A stretch of DNA of 64,000 nucleotides from Bradyrhizobium sp. 186. GTDB lineage: Bacteria > Pseudomonadota > Alphaproteobacteria > Rhizobiales > Xanthobacteraceae. The stretch is from assembly GCF_023101685.1 (NCBI RefSeq), contig NZ_CP082164.1, positions 3,844,001 through 3,908,000 on the forward strand, given 5' to 3'. Positions 36,294-45,503 of this stretch are shown in pieces (the stretch's first letter is position 1; the number at the start of each line of letters is the position of its first letter). The notes below the pieces were generated by a model. The model was not told the DNA's origin. It saw only the letters and a list, made by a program, of their open reading frames with translations, and did no database searches. The position numbers and the translations under genes were made by a program.

Positions 36294-37625
36294 ATGTCGA
36301 GCGCCTCGTCCGCCGTCTCGATCGGCATCGATTTTGGAACCAGCAATACGGTCGTCGCACTCGCGGCGGACGATCGCCGGGTCGAAGCCATTCGCTTCGA
36401 TCATGGTGGGCAACGGCACAGCGTCTACGTGTCGGCCCTGTGCTTCTGGGAGGACCGCCCGGGAGCCGGAGCTCAGGCTGAAGGGGGCCCCTGGGCGATC
36501 GAGCAGTTTCTCGAAGGACGCCACATCAACCGCTTCCTCCAGTCGTTCAAGACCTTCGCCGGAAGTGCCAGCTTCAATTCCACCCAGGTGTTCCGGCAGC
36601 GCTACAAGTTCGAGGACCTCCTCGCGGCGTTCCTGCGGACGCTGGCACGCCACGGCAGCGACAGGTTCGGCTTCGAGGCGGCAAGCATCACGGTCGGCCG
36701 CCCCGTGCGCTTCGCCGGCGGCAATCCCGACGAGGCGCTGGCGATGCAGCGCTATCGGGCCGCGTTCGAACGGCTGGGCGCCGGCCACGCGCGCTATGTC
36801 TACGAGCCTGTGGGAGCAGCGTTCTCCTTCGCCCGCCGGCTGGAGCGCGATGCCACCGTCTTGGTTGCGGATTTCGGCGGCGGCACCAGCGATTTTTCCG
36901 TGATGCGTTTCTCGCGAGCAGGCGGCAACTTGCGCGCCGAGCCGCTCGGCCATGCCGGCATCGGCATCGCGGGCGACACCTTCGATTACCGCATCGTCGA
37001 CCACGTCGTCTCGCCGCGGCTGGGAAAAGGCTCCAGCTTTCGCTCGTTCGACAAGGTGCTGCCGATCCCCAACAGTCACTACACCAACCTCGCGCGCTGG
37101 CATCAACTCGCGCTGATGAAGAGCAACGGCGATTTGCGCGAGCTGCGGGAGCTTTCGCGCACCGCGCTGAAGCCGGCCCTGCTTCAGGATTTCATCACCA
37201 TCGTCGACTTCGACCTCGGCTTTTCGCTGTACCGCGCGGTGTCCGACGCCAAGGTCGCGCTGTCGGCCCGGGATGAGGTGGACTTCCACTTCAATGGCGG
37301 CGGCGTCGACATTCGCTCGACCATCACACGGAAGAACTTCGAAGCCTGGATTGCCGACGATATCGCCCGGCTCGGCGCTACCGTCGACAAGGTGCTGGGC
37401 GAGGCCGGCATCACCGCGCGCGAGGTGGAGAAGGTGTTCTTGACCGGCGGGACCTCCTTCGTGCCCGCCGTCCGCCGGCTGTTCGCCGAGCGGTTCGGCA
37501 ACGAACGGCTGATGTCGGGGGACCAGTTCGAGTCGATCGCCTACGGCCTCGCCTTGATCGGGCACAGTCCCGACCCGGACCGCTGGACCGCAGCCGGCGG
37601 GCTCGAGTCGAGGGCGGGCGCGTAG
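36294..37625 (+). CDS. Hsp70-like ATPase (YegD type)
   Basis: 443 residues that form only an actin/Hsp70 ATPase: phosphate-1 motif IGIDFGTSNTVVAL (10-23), phosphate-2 VLVADFGGGTSDFSV (about 198-212) and adenosine motif VFLTGGTSFVPAVRRLF (about 380-396). The substrate-binding and lid domains of DnaK are absent. This matches the YegD group of Hsp70 relatives, whose clients are unknown. No DnaJ or GrpE gene lies nearby. It is a single-gene unit. Confidence 0.88.
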   Translation: MSSASSAVSIGIDFGTSNTVVALAADDRRVEAIRFDHGGQRHSVYVSALCFWEDRPGAGAQAEGGPWAIEQFLEGRHINRFLQSFKTFAGSASFNSTQVFRQRYKFEDLLAAFLRTLARHGSDRFGFEAASITVGRPVRFAGGNPDEALAMQRYRAAFERLGAGHARYVYEPVGAAFSFARRLERDATVLVADFGGGTSDFSVMRFSRAGGNLRAEPLGHAGIGIAGDTFDYRIVDHVVSPRLGKGSSFRSFDKVLPIPNSHYTNLARWHQLALMKSNGDLRELRELSRTALKPALLQDFITIVDFDLGFSLYRAVSDAKVALSARDEVDFHFNGGGVDIRSTITRKNFEAWIADDIARLGATVDKVLGEAGITAREVEKVFLTGGTSFVPAVRRLFAERFGNERLMSGDQFESIAYGLALIGHSPDPDRWTAAGGLESRAGA

Positions 37626-37668
37626 CCCCACAGCCATGCGGCCGCCCGCGCCCTTTCTCGTCCTGGCC

Positions 37669-38112
37669 CTATTGATTGATCTCGGGCTCGACGAGCCGTG
37701 CCAAGTTCCGTAGCGATTCCTGCCAGCCGAGATAACAGGCTTCCGGTGGAATGACGTCCGGTATGCCCGCCTGCGTGATATCCAGCTCGGTGCCGACGGA
37801 GACTTTCTTCAGCGTCACGGTCACCTGAATTTCGCCGGGCAAATTGGGGTCGTCGAATTTGTCGGTGTAGCGCAGCCGTTCGCTCGGGACGAGCTCGACA
37901 TATTCGCCGCCGAACGCGTGGCTGTTGCCCGTCGTGAAGTTGCGGAACGACATTCTAAACGTGCCGCCGACCTTGGGCTCCAAATGATGCACCGTGCAGG
38001 CAAAGCCGTTCGGCGGCAGCCATTTCGCAAGCGCATCCGCCTCGAGGAAAGCGCGATAGATTTTCTCCGGGCTGGTCGTCAGAACGCGGTGCAGACGTAC
38101 GGTGCTGGGCAT
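37669..38112 (-). CDS. SRPBCC / AHSA1-family protein
   Basis: 147 residues of the Bet v1-like (START) fold. The family start VLTTSPEKIYRAFLEADALA, KWLPPNGF and the end ACYLGWQESLRNLARLVEP are typical of the 'activator of Hsp90 ATPase' homologues found widely in bacteria. It has a hydrophobic cavity for a small ligand. The ATG at 38112 has GAGG 9 nt upstream; others at 38121 and 38127 are possible. The reaction, if any, is unknown. Confidence 0.85.
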   Translation of the reverse strand: MPSTVRLHRVLTTSPEKIYRAFLEADALAKWLPPNGFACTVHHLEPKVGGTFRMSFRNFTTGNSHAFGGEYVELVPSERLRYTDKFDDPNLPGEIQVTVTLKKVSVGTELDITQAGIPDVIPPEACYLGWQESLRNLARLVEPEINQ

Positions 38113-38254
38113 ATTCGTCATCCTCATGAATTGATGGGCCCGACGTTGACGTCTGTTGCCCCTTCATGCCCCGAGGACGAACGAGACGTTGCCGGTCCGA
38201 CACGACATCTCGGATTTCTTGCCGGCTTTTTTGGGGAGCGCCCGGCCGGACCAG

Positions 38255-38944
38255 CTAAACTGCCGCCACATCCGGCGGCGTCATTGTAAACGCCAATCTG
38301 TAGCGGCCGATGGTCGGATTGTTCCGCGCGCCTGCGACGTGAAGCGCTGGCGGCGAGAGCTTGTCGGCGACCACGCGCTCGACCACACCGGCATCGTACC
38401 CTGACAGCAGGATGATCCAGTCGGCGGCGCCGTCCTTGCCGCGGATCTGCTGCTCGGTCGTGGGCGAGCTCGTCCTGGGTGTGTCGGTCAGGAGGAGGTG
38501 GCCGCCCGTCAGTCCCGGTTGCGGCGCCAGCGTGCGGAGGATATCGGAGAGTTGTGCCTGCAACTCAGTCTCCCGTCCGGTCTCCGGCGAGAGCCTGATG
38601 GTGGCGAGCGAGGTCGCAACGCCGCCGCCAAAACTCGCCGCGACCCGGCACTGGCTGCGGACCATGCCGCGATGATGTGGCATCATCTTGGTCGACCATG
38701 GTGTCGGTGCGTTAAGTCGGTCGAGATATCCGCGCAACGTGAGGACTTCGTATTGCTCCAGCTCGTAGAGCACGAAGAAGCCATCAGCATCATCGGTGCT
38801 GGTCCATCGCGAGCCGCGCCGGAAGCCGGGAATGCTCATCCGCTCCGGGAAATGCTCGTGCGAATGCCAGTCGCCGAACTCCGCGCGTTGCTCGGGGCGG
38901 ACGTTCCACCACATTGCGACGGCCGCCTTGCCCAACAATGACAT
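38255..38944 (-). CDS. Hypothetical protein, EthD/Dabb-like
   Basis: 229 residues. The first half (WWNVRPEQRAEFGDWHSHEH, FPERMSIPGFRRGSRW, FFVLYELEQYEVLTL) looks like a ferredoxin-like dimeric alpha-beta barrel, with WHSHEHFPER as its conserved patch; the second half may repeat the fold. Proteins of this type serve as small monooxygenases or lyases in catabolic clusters. The reaction is unknown. It ends the minus-strand run below the FAH and DUF1185 genes. Confidence 0.6.
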   Translation of the reverse strand: MSLLGKAAVAMWWNVRPEQRAEFGDWHSHEHFPERMSIPGFRRGSRWTSTDDADGFFVLYELEQYEVLTLRGYLDRLNAPTPWSTKMMPHHRGMVRSQCRVAASFGGGVATSLATIRLSPETGRETELQAQLSDILRTLAPQPGLTGGHLLLTDTPRTSSPTTEQQIRGKDGAADWIILLSGYDAGVVERVVADKLSPPALHVAGARNNPTIGRYRLAFTMTPPDVAAV

Positions 38945-39037
38945 GCTGACCTCGACTGCTCTCCGGCAATTGCTTTACAGCAGAGCCGCCGAGAACCAAA
39001 GGCCTAGCCGTTCCGGGCTACCGCAAGTCCGGGTGTC

Positions 39038-39622
39038 TCAACGCTGCCCGTCGTGAACCGAAATATCCGACGCGGAGAGCCCGCCGATCCGCGCATGCGG
39101 GCGTCCACCGGTTGCCATCACGAGACCAAAGGCGATTTCGTCGCGCCGGGGAGCATCCCATAGCGTCATCTCGGCCGTCCCGAAATGACTTCGGACATAA
39201 GCGGCGTGAATGTGACCAAGCGGGACCATGAGGCGCGTGCCTGCACCGCCGATGGTCTTTGCCGCCGGGACGATCGCCTTCGGCTGTCCGAGCACCTCGC
39301 GCATGCCTTGTCCCCCCGCCTCGTGCCAGACGGCGCCGTGCTCGAGCTCGCCGTCTTCGCCGACGATGATGCCCTTGCCGTAGGCTTCGACATGCCTTGC
39401 TCCCCCAAGCTGCGCGATCAGGCTCGTCGCGAGCTCGCGCCCAAGCTCGCGCAAAGCAGCTTGAAACGGCATCAGGTCCGGCTCGTAGCGTCCCGCGAAC
39501 GGATTGCGGATCACGGCAATGGCGGTGCCGACGAGCAGGGGCTTTTCGAGCCGGGGACCGCGCTCATGCCAGATCGTCTCGATACCGAGCGCGGTCTTCC
39601 GAACATCATAACTGGATGTCAT
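39038..39622 (-). CDS. DUF1185 (amino-acid-synthesis) family protein
   Basis: 194 residues from the ATG at 39622. The patterns AVIRNPFAGRYEPDLMPFQ, YGKGIIVGEDGELEHGAVWH and HIHAAYVRSHFGTAEMTLWD are typical of DUF1185. Structures of this family exist, but the reaction is unproven; members often occur in aromatic or organic-acid catabolic operons. It follows the FAH-family gene by 8 nt and is surely co-transcribed with it. Confidence 0.75.
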   Translation of the reverse strand: MTSSYDVRKTALGIETIWHERGPRLEKPLLVGTAIAVIRNPFAGRYEPDLMPFQAALRELGRELATSLIAQLGGARHVEAYGKGIIVGEDGELEHGAVWHEAGGQGMREVLGQPKAIVPAAKTIGGAGTRLMVPLGHIHAAYVRSHFGTAEMTLWDAPRRDEIAFGLVMATGGRPHARIGGLSASDISVHDGQR

Positions 39623-39630
39623 CCGCCGTC

Positions 39631-40494
39631 TTATGCCTCGTCGACCACGGGATTGCGCAACACGCCGATGTTCTCGATCTCGACCTCGACGACGTCGCCG
39701 GGCTTGAGGAAGATCGGCGGCTTGCGGGTGAAGCCGACGCCGGCCGGCGTGCCGGTGGCGATCACGTCGCCCGGCACGAGGTCGAAAATGGTCGAGCAAT
39801 ATTCGATCAGGCGCGGGATCGAGAAGATCAGCATCGAGGTGGTGGAGGTCTGCATCACCGTGCCGTTGACGCGAGTCTCCAGCTTCAGATTGGTCGGATC
39901 GCCGATCTCGTCCGGCGTGACGAGCCATGGCCCGAAGGGACCCGTGCCGACGAAGTTCTTGCCGGAGGCGATCTGCTGCGCATGCCGTTGCCAGTCGCGA
40001 ACGCTGACGTCGTTGTAGATCGAGTAGCCCGCCACGTGATTCCATGCATCGGCCTGGCTGATATGACGGCCGCCCTTGCCGATGATGACGGCGAGTTCGC
40101 CCTCCCAGTCGAAATTGTCCGACACTTTCGGCCGGATGACCGGCGCGTTGTGACCGACCTGGGAGCGCCAGACCCGGAGGAAGATCGGCGGAAATTCCGT
40201 GATCTCGCGCTTCATGCCGAACGCCACCGCTTCGTGGTGATGGTCGAGATAGTTGCGCACCGCGCACACGATCTTCTCGGGCCGCGGGATTACGGGAAGG
40301 TATTTGATGTCGCCGAGCTTCAGGTCGGGCTTGTGCCGGCCGACAATGGCGTCGCGGCGCTCGTAGTCATTGCTGCCGACGAAATCCGCGAGCGTCGGGT
40401 ATTGCGGCAAGGCGCGGCCCAGATCCACGACGCCGTTTTCGATAACGGCCCCCCAACTTTCCCGGGCTCCCGCGGCGAACGACAACAGCTTCAT
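39631..40494 (-). CDS. Fumarylacetoacetate-hydrolase-family protein (second)
   Basis: 287 residues. Metal-binding Glu residues are in WEGELAVIIGKGGRHIS, with NDVSVRDWQ and GPFGPWLVTPDEIGDP around the active site and PGDVIATGTPAGVGFTRKP near the end. It probably cleaves or isomerises a ring-fission-type keto acid. It heads an operon with the DUF1185 gene. A 16-bp GntR-type site lies 38-53 nt upstream of its start. Confidence 0.88.
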   Translation of the reverse strand: MKLLSFAAGARESWGAVIENGVVDLGRALPQYPTLADFVGSNDYERRDAIVGRHKPDLKLGDIKYLPVIPRPEKIVCAVRNYLDHHHEAVAFGMKREITEFPPIFLRVWRSQVGHNAPVIRPKVSDNFDWEGELAVIIGKGGRHISQADAWNHVAGYSIYNDVSVRDWQRHAQQIASGKNFVGTGPFGPWLVTPDEIGDPTNLKLETRVNGTVMQTSTTSMLIFSIPRLIEYCSTIFDLVPGDVIATGTPAGVGFTRKPPIFLKPGDVVEVEIENIGVLRNPVVDEA

Positions 40495-40531
40495 GGTGCG
40501 GCCTCAAAGATTGACGTTTTTCGATCTTGTG

Positions 40532-40547
40532 TATTATTTTCGAAAAT
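40532..40547 (-). promoter_or_regulatory. Second operator type, site 1 (FAH-DUF1185 operon)
   Basis: TATTATTTTCGAAAAT, whose 12-base core ATTTTCGAAAAT is a perfect palindrome. An identical 16-mer occurs at 41360-41375 on the other side of the GntR gene. Confidence 0.7.
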
Positions 40548-40587
40548 TTAGCCGAGCGCAAGTCCGTCGCGAACGAAATCGGACGCC

Positions 40588-41289
40588 CTATTCCGTTTCG
40601 AGCAGGTGCCCGGCGTATTTCGCGACGTTGTCGGCGGTGGTGCGGATATGGGTCTCGATCAGCTCTGCGGCCTGGTCGGCATTGCGTGATATGGCCGCCT
40701 GCATGATCGCCTGGTGCTCGCCGGCCTTGTCGCGCGGGCGCGGCCGGAAATTGGCAGAGAGATGCCGGTAGCGCTCGGCGCGGTCGAACAGTTCGGCGCG
40801 TATCGCCAGCAGGGTCGCGGAGCCGCAGGCCGAGACCAGTGCCTGATGGAATTGGCGATGGGCAATCTTCCATTCGCCGTCGCGCAAAGCATGCTCGGGA
40901 TCGCGCTGCTCGATGCGCTTCAATCTGTGCAGCGTCGAGATGACGGCGATTTCCCAGTCGTCATCGCCTTTCTGAATTGAACGCCGGATCAATTCGACTT
41001 CGATGAGAACGCGGGCATCGGTCACTTCCACAAGATCCTGGCTGGAGACCGGCGCGACCCGGAATCCGCGCTGCTCCTGGGCATCGACCAGCCCCTCCGC
41101 GGCGAGCGCGGTCAACGCCTCCCGCAACGTGGTGAAACTGGCGCCGAACCGTTCGCGCAGCACGTCGAAACGCAAGGGCTCGCCCGGCGGAAGGGCGCAG
41201 GTGACGATTTCTTCGCGCAGCCGATACGTGATGTCGGCGGCGATGGTCTTGCCGAATTCCTTGCGGGGGCGAATGGCGCTGTGAGGCAT
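40588..41289 (-). CDS. GntR/FadR-type regulator of the unknown catabolic cluster
   Basis: About 233 residues from the ATG at 41289 (an ATG at 41319 is the alternative; the frame is open to 41343). Winged helix (LREEIVTCALPPGEPLRFDV, then FTTLREALTALAAEGLVDAQ) followed by an all-helical FCD effector domain with its metal-binding His residues (HRQFHQALVSACGS, EHQAIMQAAISR). It lies between the FAH operon and the divergent dehydrogenase operon. Both promoters carry the same 16-bp palindrome, its likely operator. Confidence 0.88.
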   Translation of the reverse strand: MPHSAIRPRKEFGKTIAADITYRLREEIVTCALPPGEPLRFDVLRERFGASFTTLREALTALAAEGLVDAQEQRGFRVAPVSSQDLVEVTDARVLIEVELIRRSIQKGDDDWEIAVISTLHRLKRIEQRDPEHALRDGEWKIAHRQFHQALVSACGSATLLAIRAELFDRAERYRHLSANFRPRPRDKAGEHQAIMQAAISRNADQAAELIETHIRTTADNVAKYAGHLLETE

Positions 41290-41341
41290 GGTTCTGCCAA
41301 TGAATCGATGCCTCAACATGCCGCGCGAACGACCATCTTGC

Positions 41342-41375
41342 AATAATTTTCGTAAACGATATTATTTTCGAAAAT
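41342..41375. promoter_or_regulatory. Second operator type, site 2 plus a degenerate tandem copy
   Basis: TATTATTTTCGAAAAT at 41360-41375 is identical to the site at 40532-40547. AATAATTTTCGTAAAC at 41342-41357 matches it at 12 of 16 positions, 18 bp away. The site lies 25 nt before the dehydrogenase start and upstream of the GntR gene. Confidence 0.65.
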
Positions 41376-41399
41376 ACAGGTCTGGCGAGGGGATTACTC

Positions 41400-42392
41400 A
41401 TGAAGGCGGTTCTGGTGCGTCAGCCGGGTGGGCCGGATGCACTCGAGGTGGTCGAGCTTCCGGTCCCCGTGCCGGCAGCGGGGCAGGTCCAAATCCGTGC
41501 CGAGGCGTTCGGGGTGGGACAGCCCGACGTTCTGATCCGCCGTGGCGTCTACAAATGGATGCCGCCGCTCCCGGCCAATCCCGGCAATGATGTCGCCGGC
41601 CGCATTTCCGCAATCGGCTCCGGCGTCGAGGGTATGGCGATCGGTCAGAAAGTCCTGCTGAGCGCGCGGGACCTTGCCCAGCGTGGCGGCTGTTACGCCG
41701 AGTATGTCGTTGCCCCCGCAGACGCTGTTCACGTGCTTCCCGAGGATGTCGATCTGCACGCGGCGGTCTGCCTCTCGAACTACCAGGTGGCTTACGCGCT
41801 GCTGCACGAGTGTCGTCATCCGCGCGCGGGCGCGAGTGTGCTGGTGATCGGAGCGGCCGGCGGCGTCGGCACGGCGCTGGTGCAACTCGCCAAGCTCGCG
41901 CAGATGACGGTCGTCGGCACCGTCTCCACCGAGGAGAAGGCAGAGTTCGCGCGCCGCAACGGCGCAGACCACGTGATCTTCTACCGCCGTGAGGATGTCG
42001 TGGCGCGAACCCGTGAACTGACGAAGGGCGAGGGCGTAGGCCTCGTGCTCGATCACGTCTGCGGGCCGGAGTTCACGAGCTATCTGGGTGCGCTCGGCAA
42101 GTGGGGCACGCTGTTGTCCTACAACGCGTTTGCGGGACTGCCGGAAGAGAACCTGATGGCCGCGATGCGCGATCATCTCGATATCTGTCCCGCCGTGCGC
42201 TGCTTCTCCTTCCATATCTACGATCACGACCGCGAAGGGCGCCGTGCACTCATGCGCAACGTGATCGACGCGCTGAGCCGCACCGCGATCAGGCCGGCGA
42301 TATCGGCGCGATTGAAGCTTGAAGACGTCGGGAAAGCTCACGCGCTGCTCGAGCAGGGCTCCGCGCTGGGCAAGATCATCATGACACCATGA
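41400..42392 (+). CDS. Quinone-oxidoreductase-type dehydrogenase (MDR family)
   Basis: 330 residues. GroES-like N-terminus (QIRAEAFGVGQPDVLIRRG, NPGNDVAGRISAIGSGV) and Rossmann motif GAAGGVGTALVQLAKLAQ. No zinc ligands, so it is a zinc-free NAD(P)H-dependent reductase. It is the first gene of the plus-strand arm of the catabolic cluster, and its stop overlaps the start of the ring-cleavage-like gene (ATGA). Confidence 0.87.
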   Translation: MKAVLVRQPGGPDALEVVELPVPVPAAGQVQIRAEAFGVGQPDVLIRRGVYKWMPPLPANPGNDVAGRISAIGSGVEGMAIGQKVLLSARDLAQRGGCYAEYVVAPADAVHVLPEDVDLHAAVCLSNYQVAYALLHECRHPRAGASVLVIGAAGGVGTALVQLAKLAQMTVVGTVSTEEKAEFARRNGADHVIFYRREDVVARTRELTKGEGVGLVLDHVCGPEFTSYLGALGKWGTLLSYNAFAGLPEENLMAAMRDHLDICPAVRCFSFHIYDHDREGRRALMRNVIDALSRTAIRPAISARLKLEDVGKAHALLEQGSALGKIIMTP

Positions 42393-43312
42393 GCGGCAGC
42401 AACGCGATGACGACACAGGCTCCCATAGCGCGGTTCACCAGGTTGCGGCACGCGACCTTCGCTTCGCCGGATACGGAACGATTGCTCGACTATTACCAGG
42501 CGGTGATCGGTCTCGGCCTGGTCGGCCGCGACAAGGATCGCATCTATCTCGCCAGCGACTCCGAGCAGCTTTCACTCGTGATCGAGTCCGGCGATGCGGC
42601 GCTGAACAGCATCGCCTTCGAGATATCTCCAGATGTCGAGCTGGAGGCCCTCGGCGCTGCTCTGAAGCAATCCGGCCTGAGGGCGGAGCTGCGCAGCGAT
42701 CCGCTGCCCGGCATATCCAGGTTGCTGTCGTTCTTCGATCCCGAAGGCACGCAATTCGAGTTGATCCAGGGCTGGACGCCGACGCCGGCGCAGGAGCGGA
42801 TCGGCGCGCTCGCCGTCACCAAGCTCGGTCACGTTGCGCTTGGCACACCCGATCCGCTCGCGACTTCGAAGTTCTGCGCAGACGTGATGGGCCTGCGGGT
42901 CTCGGACTGGGTTGAGGACCGCTTCGTCTTCATGCGCAGCGGCTACGAACATCACACGCTGAACTTCGCGCGCGCTCCGGTGCGCGGCCTGCATCACCTC
43001 GCATTCGAATTGCGCGGTGCCGCCCACATGCAGCAGGCCTGCGACCATCTCGCCCGGCACAAGCTCGCCATTCTCTGGGGGCCTGTTCGTCACGGACCCG
43101 GACACAACACCGCCGTCTACCACCGCAATCCCGACGGGCACCTGGTCGAGCTGTTCTACGATCTCGATCGCATGGTCGATGAAGAGCTCGGCTATTTCGA
43201 TCCGCGCCCGTGGCATCGCGATCGTCCGCAGCGGCCAAAAGTCTGGGTCGGGCTGCCGCGCGATGTCTGGGGGCTGCCGCCGTCGCCGGAATGCGTCGAG
43301 TTCGCCCGCTAG
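42389..43312 (+). CDS. Two-domain VOC protein, extradiol-dioxygenase-like
   Basis: 307 residues, two vicinal-oxygen-chelate modules (about 15-130 and 145-275). The second carries the likely iron ligands: His in GHVALGTPDP, His in HHLAFEL, and Glu in GHLVELFYDL, with HGPGHNTAVYHRNPDGH as in type I extradiol dioxygenases. It is therefore a candidate ring-cleaving enzyme acting on a catechol-like substrate. Translationally coupled to the dehydrogenase gene. The start may be 42389 or the ATG at 42407. Confidence 0.82.
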   Translation: MSGSNAMTTQAPIARFTRLRHATFASPDTERLLDYYQAVIGLGLVGRDKDRIYLASDSEQLSLVIESGDAALNSIAFEISPDVELEALGAALKQSGLRAELRSDPLPGISRLLSFFDPEGTQFELIQGWTPTPAQERIGALAVTKLGHVALGTPDPLATSKFCADVMGLRVSDWVEDRFVFMRSGYEHHTLNFARAPVRGLHHLAFELRGAAHMQQACDHLARHKLAILWGPVRHGPGHNTAVYHRNPDGHLVELFYDLDRMVDEELGYFDPRPWHRDRPQRPKVWVGLPRDVWGLPPSPECVEFAR

Positions 43313-43394
43313 GCGGTTTGACACGATTGAAGGCTGCCGCATCGCTTGCGGCCAAGCAATAAGACCAGGGAAGACAGTCAGGGAGGATGCATCC

Positions 43395-44375
43395 ATGCGA
43401 TGGATGAAGCGGCTTGCTGCGGCAGTATTTCTCGTTGCCAGCTTCTTTTCAGCGGGGCCCGCGGCGGCGGCGGACAACTATCCATCCCGCCCGATACGAT
43501 TGCTGCACGGCTTTGCAGCCGGCGGCGCCGCCGACACCTTGTCGCGCATCATCGCCGATGGGCTCTCGAAGAAGCTCGGGCAGCCGATCATCGTCGAGGC
43601 CAAGCCCGGCGCGGGCGGAAACATTGCGGCGGATGCTGTCGCGAAAGCGGCGCCCGATGGCTATACGATCGGGCTTGTCACCGGCGCTCACGCGATATCG
43701 GCCGCGACCTACAAGAGCCTCAGCTACCAGCCCGCTGAAAGCTTCTATATGATCTCGACGCTGGTCTACTACGCACTCGTGATCGCGGTGCGTAACGACT
43801 ATCCGGCCAAATCGCTGGGCGAGCTCATTGCCGTGGCCAAGCAGAAGCCCGGCTCCTTGAGCTTCGGATCGGTCGGCTTTGGCAGCACGCATCATCTCGC
43901 AGGCGAACTCTTGAACGCGATGGCCGGCATCGACATCGTGCACGTGCCCTATCGTGGCGATTCCCAATCCATCACTGCGCTGTTGGGCGGGGAGGTGCCG
44001 GTCATCGTCGGCACGCCCGTCCTGCTTGGACCGCAGATTGCGAGCGGAGCGGTCCGCGGTCTCGCCGTGACCTCGCCTAGCCGGACCGCCCTTTTACCGA
44101 ACGTTCCAACGGTCCAGGAAGCCGGCATCAAGGACTACGACGTGCGCACCTGGGCGGGATTGCTGGCGCCCAAAGGCACCGCGCCCGCCATCATTGCCGC
44201 TCTCAATACGGCGACGCTCGAGGCGCTCAGGGATCCTGAGCTCAAGCAGCGTCTTGAAACCGCCGTTGGCGGCGAGGTCGGCGGAAGCACGCCGGACGAG
44301 ATGAAGAAGCTGATCGAGACGGAAATCGCCAAATGGTCGGGCGTGGTGGAGCGGGCGAAGATCCCGAAGATCTGA
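43395..44375 (+). CDS. Tripartite tricarboxylate transporter (Bug-family) solute receptor
   Basis: 326 residues from the ATG at 43395, GGGAGG 8 nt upstream. Signal peptide (LAAAVFLVASFFSAGPAAAA) then the Bug fold: YPSRPIRLLHGFAAGGAADT, KPGAGGNIAADAVAKAAPDG and YRGDSQSITALLGGEV. These periplasmic receptors bind carboxylic acids. The transporter membrane subunits (TctA/TctB) are not nearby, as is usual for the large Bug families. Last gene of the plus-strand arm. Confidence 0.9.
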   Translation: MRWMKRLAAAVFLVASFFSAGPAAAADNYPSRPIRLLHGFAAGGAADTLSRIIADGLSKKLGQPIIVEAKPGAGGNIAADAVAKAAPDGYTIGLVTGAHAISAATYKSLSYQPAESFYMISTLVYYALVIAVRNDYPAKSLGELIAVAKQKPGSLSFGSVGFGSTHHLAGELLNAMAGIDIVHVPYRGDSQSITALLGGEVPVIVGTPVLLGPQIASGAVRGLAVTSPSRTALLPNVPTVQEAGIKDYDVRTWAGLLAPKGTAPAIIAALNTATLEALRDPELKQRLETAVGGEVGGSTPDEMKKLIETEIAKWSGVVERAKIPKI

Positions 44376-44513
44376 GCCATCCTCCGATTGGTAGCGGGTC
44401 CGGGCAAGTCAAGCGCGCTGCTAGCGATTAACCGCAAGAGGACGAGTTTCCCTCTGCAGCTCGTTTCCGAGCGCTAGGGCGGGCGACCTGACAAACACCA
44501 GGATCGGTTGCAC

Positions 44514-45503
44514 TTATTGATCGAGTCGAATCTGCGCGGTTTTGACAATGTCCTGCCAGCGCGCGATCTCTTCGGCCATCCGCCGCTTGAGCGGTTCGGG
44601 GCCTCGCTGATCCGGCGGCGGCAGGATCAAGCCTACCAGTTCAAGCCGTCTCCGCACGCTGTCGTCGTCGAGCGCTGCGCGAAGCGCATCGGAGAACCGG
44701 TCGCGAATGGCGTCAGGCACACCTTTCGGCAGGTAGAACGCGAACCAGCTCGATGCGACAAAATGTGGAAGCCCTGCTTCCCTAGCCGTCGGCGTGTCCG
44801 GCAATTGCGGAACTCGTGCGGGAGCCGAAACGGTCAGAAAACGCAAGTTGTTGTTACCCAGGAAGGGAAGAACGTCTCCCAACAGTCCACAGCTGAAGTC
44901 GCTGCGGCCTGCGATCAGGTCGGTCATCGCCAGCGCCGATCCGCGATATGGCACCTCCACCGGCTTGAACCCGATCACGGTGGTGAACAGCAGACAGCTG
45001 ATGTGGCTGATCGAACCGACACCCGCATGGGCCAGGGTGAGGTCCGGGCCACGCGCCTTGGCGATCGCGATGAACGACGCCATGCTGTCTGCGGCGAGGT
45101 CGCGGCGAACGGCGACGAGGATCGGCGTTTCCGCGACCAGGCCAATCGGCGTGAAATCAACCAGCGGGTCGTAACGAAGATTCGGATACAGCGCGACCGA
45201 TGCGGCATGCGTGCCGACGTGACCGCTGACCAGCGTATAACCGTCGGGAGCGCTTTTCGCGACGCGCGTTGAGCCTGTCGTGCCGCCCGCCCCGGCGACG
45301 TTCTCGACGATGATCGGCTGCCCGAGTTTTCGCGACATGTGTTCGGACACGATCCGGCTCATCACGTCATTGGGGCCGCCAGCCGCGAACGGGACGATCA
45401 AGATGATCGGCCGTGACGGGAACGGCGACTCGGCCTGTGCCGCATTCAACATTGTCAGCACCGCAGCTGCGACGAGGACCGTGCGCGTGCATTTCAGAAT
45501 CAT
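44514..45503 (-). CDS. Bug-family solute receptor (second)
   Basis: 329 residues. Signal peptide (VLVAAAVLTMLNAAQA), then FPSRPIILIVPFAAGGPNDV, NVAGAGGTTGSTRVAKSAPD and VPYRGSALAMTDLIAGRSD. The start overlaps the lyase stop by 4 nt, so receptor and enzyme are made together. It converges on the other Bug gene; the two receptors may serve the same or related aromatic or dicarboxylic substrates. Confidence 0.9.
   Translation of the reverse strand: MILKCTRTVLVAAAVLTMLNAAQAESPFPSRPIILIVPFAAGGPNDVMSRIVSEHMSRKLGQPIIVENVAGAGGTTGSTRVAKSAPDGYTLVSGHVGTHAASVALYPNLRYDPLVDFTPIGLVAETPILVAVRRDLAADSMASFIAIAKARGPDLTLAHAGVGSISHISCLLFTTVIGFKPVEVPYRGSALAMTDLIAGRSDFSCGLLGDVLPFLGNNNLRFLTVSAPARVPQLPDTPTAREAGLPHFVASSWFAFYLPKGVPDAIRDRFSDALRAALDDDSVRRRLELVGLILPPPDQRGPEPLKRRMAEEIARWQDIVKTAQIRLDQ

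Noticed and set aside
39623..40267. Upstream extension of the DUF1185 frame
   Set aside because: The frame is open to 40267 but overlaps the FAH gene; DUF1185 begins cleanly at 39622.
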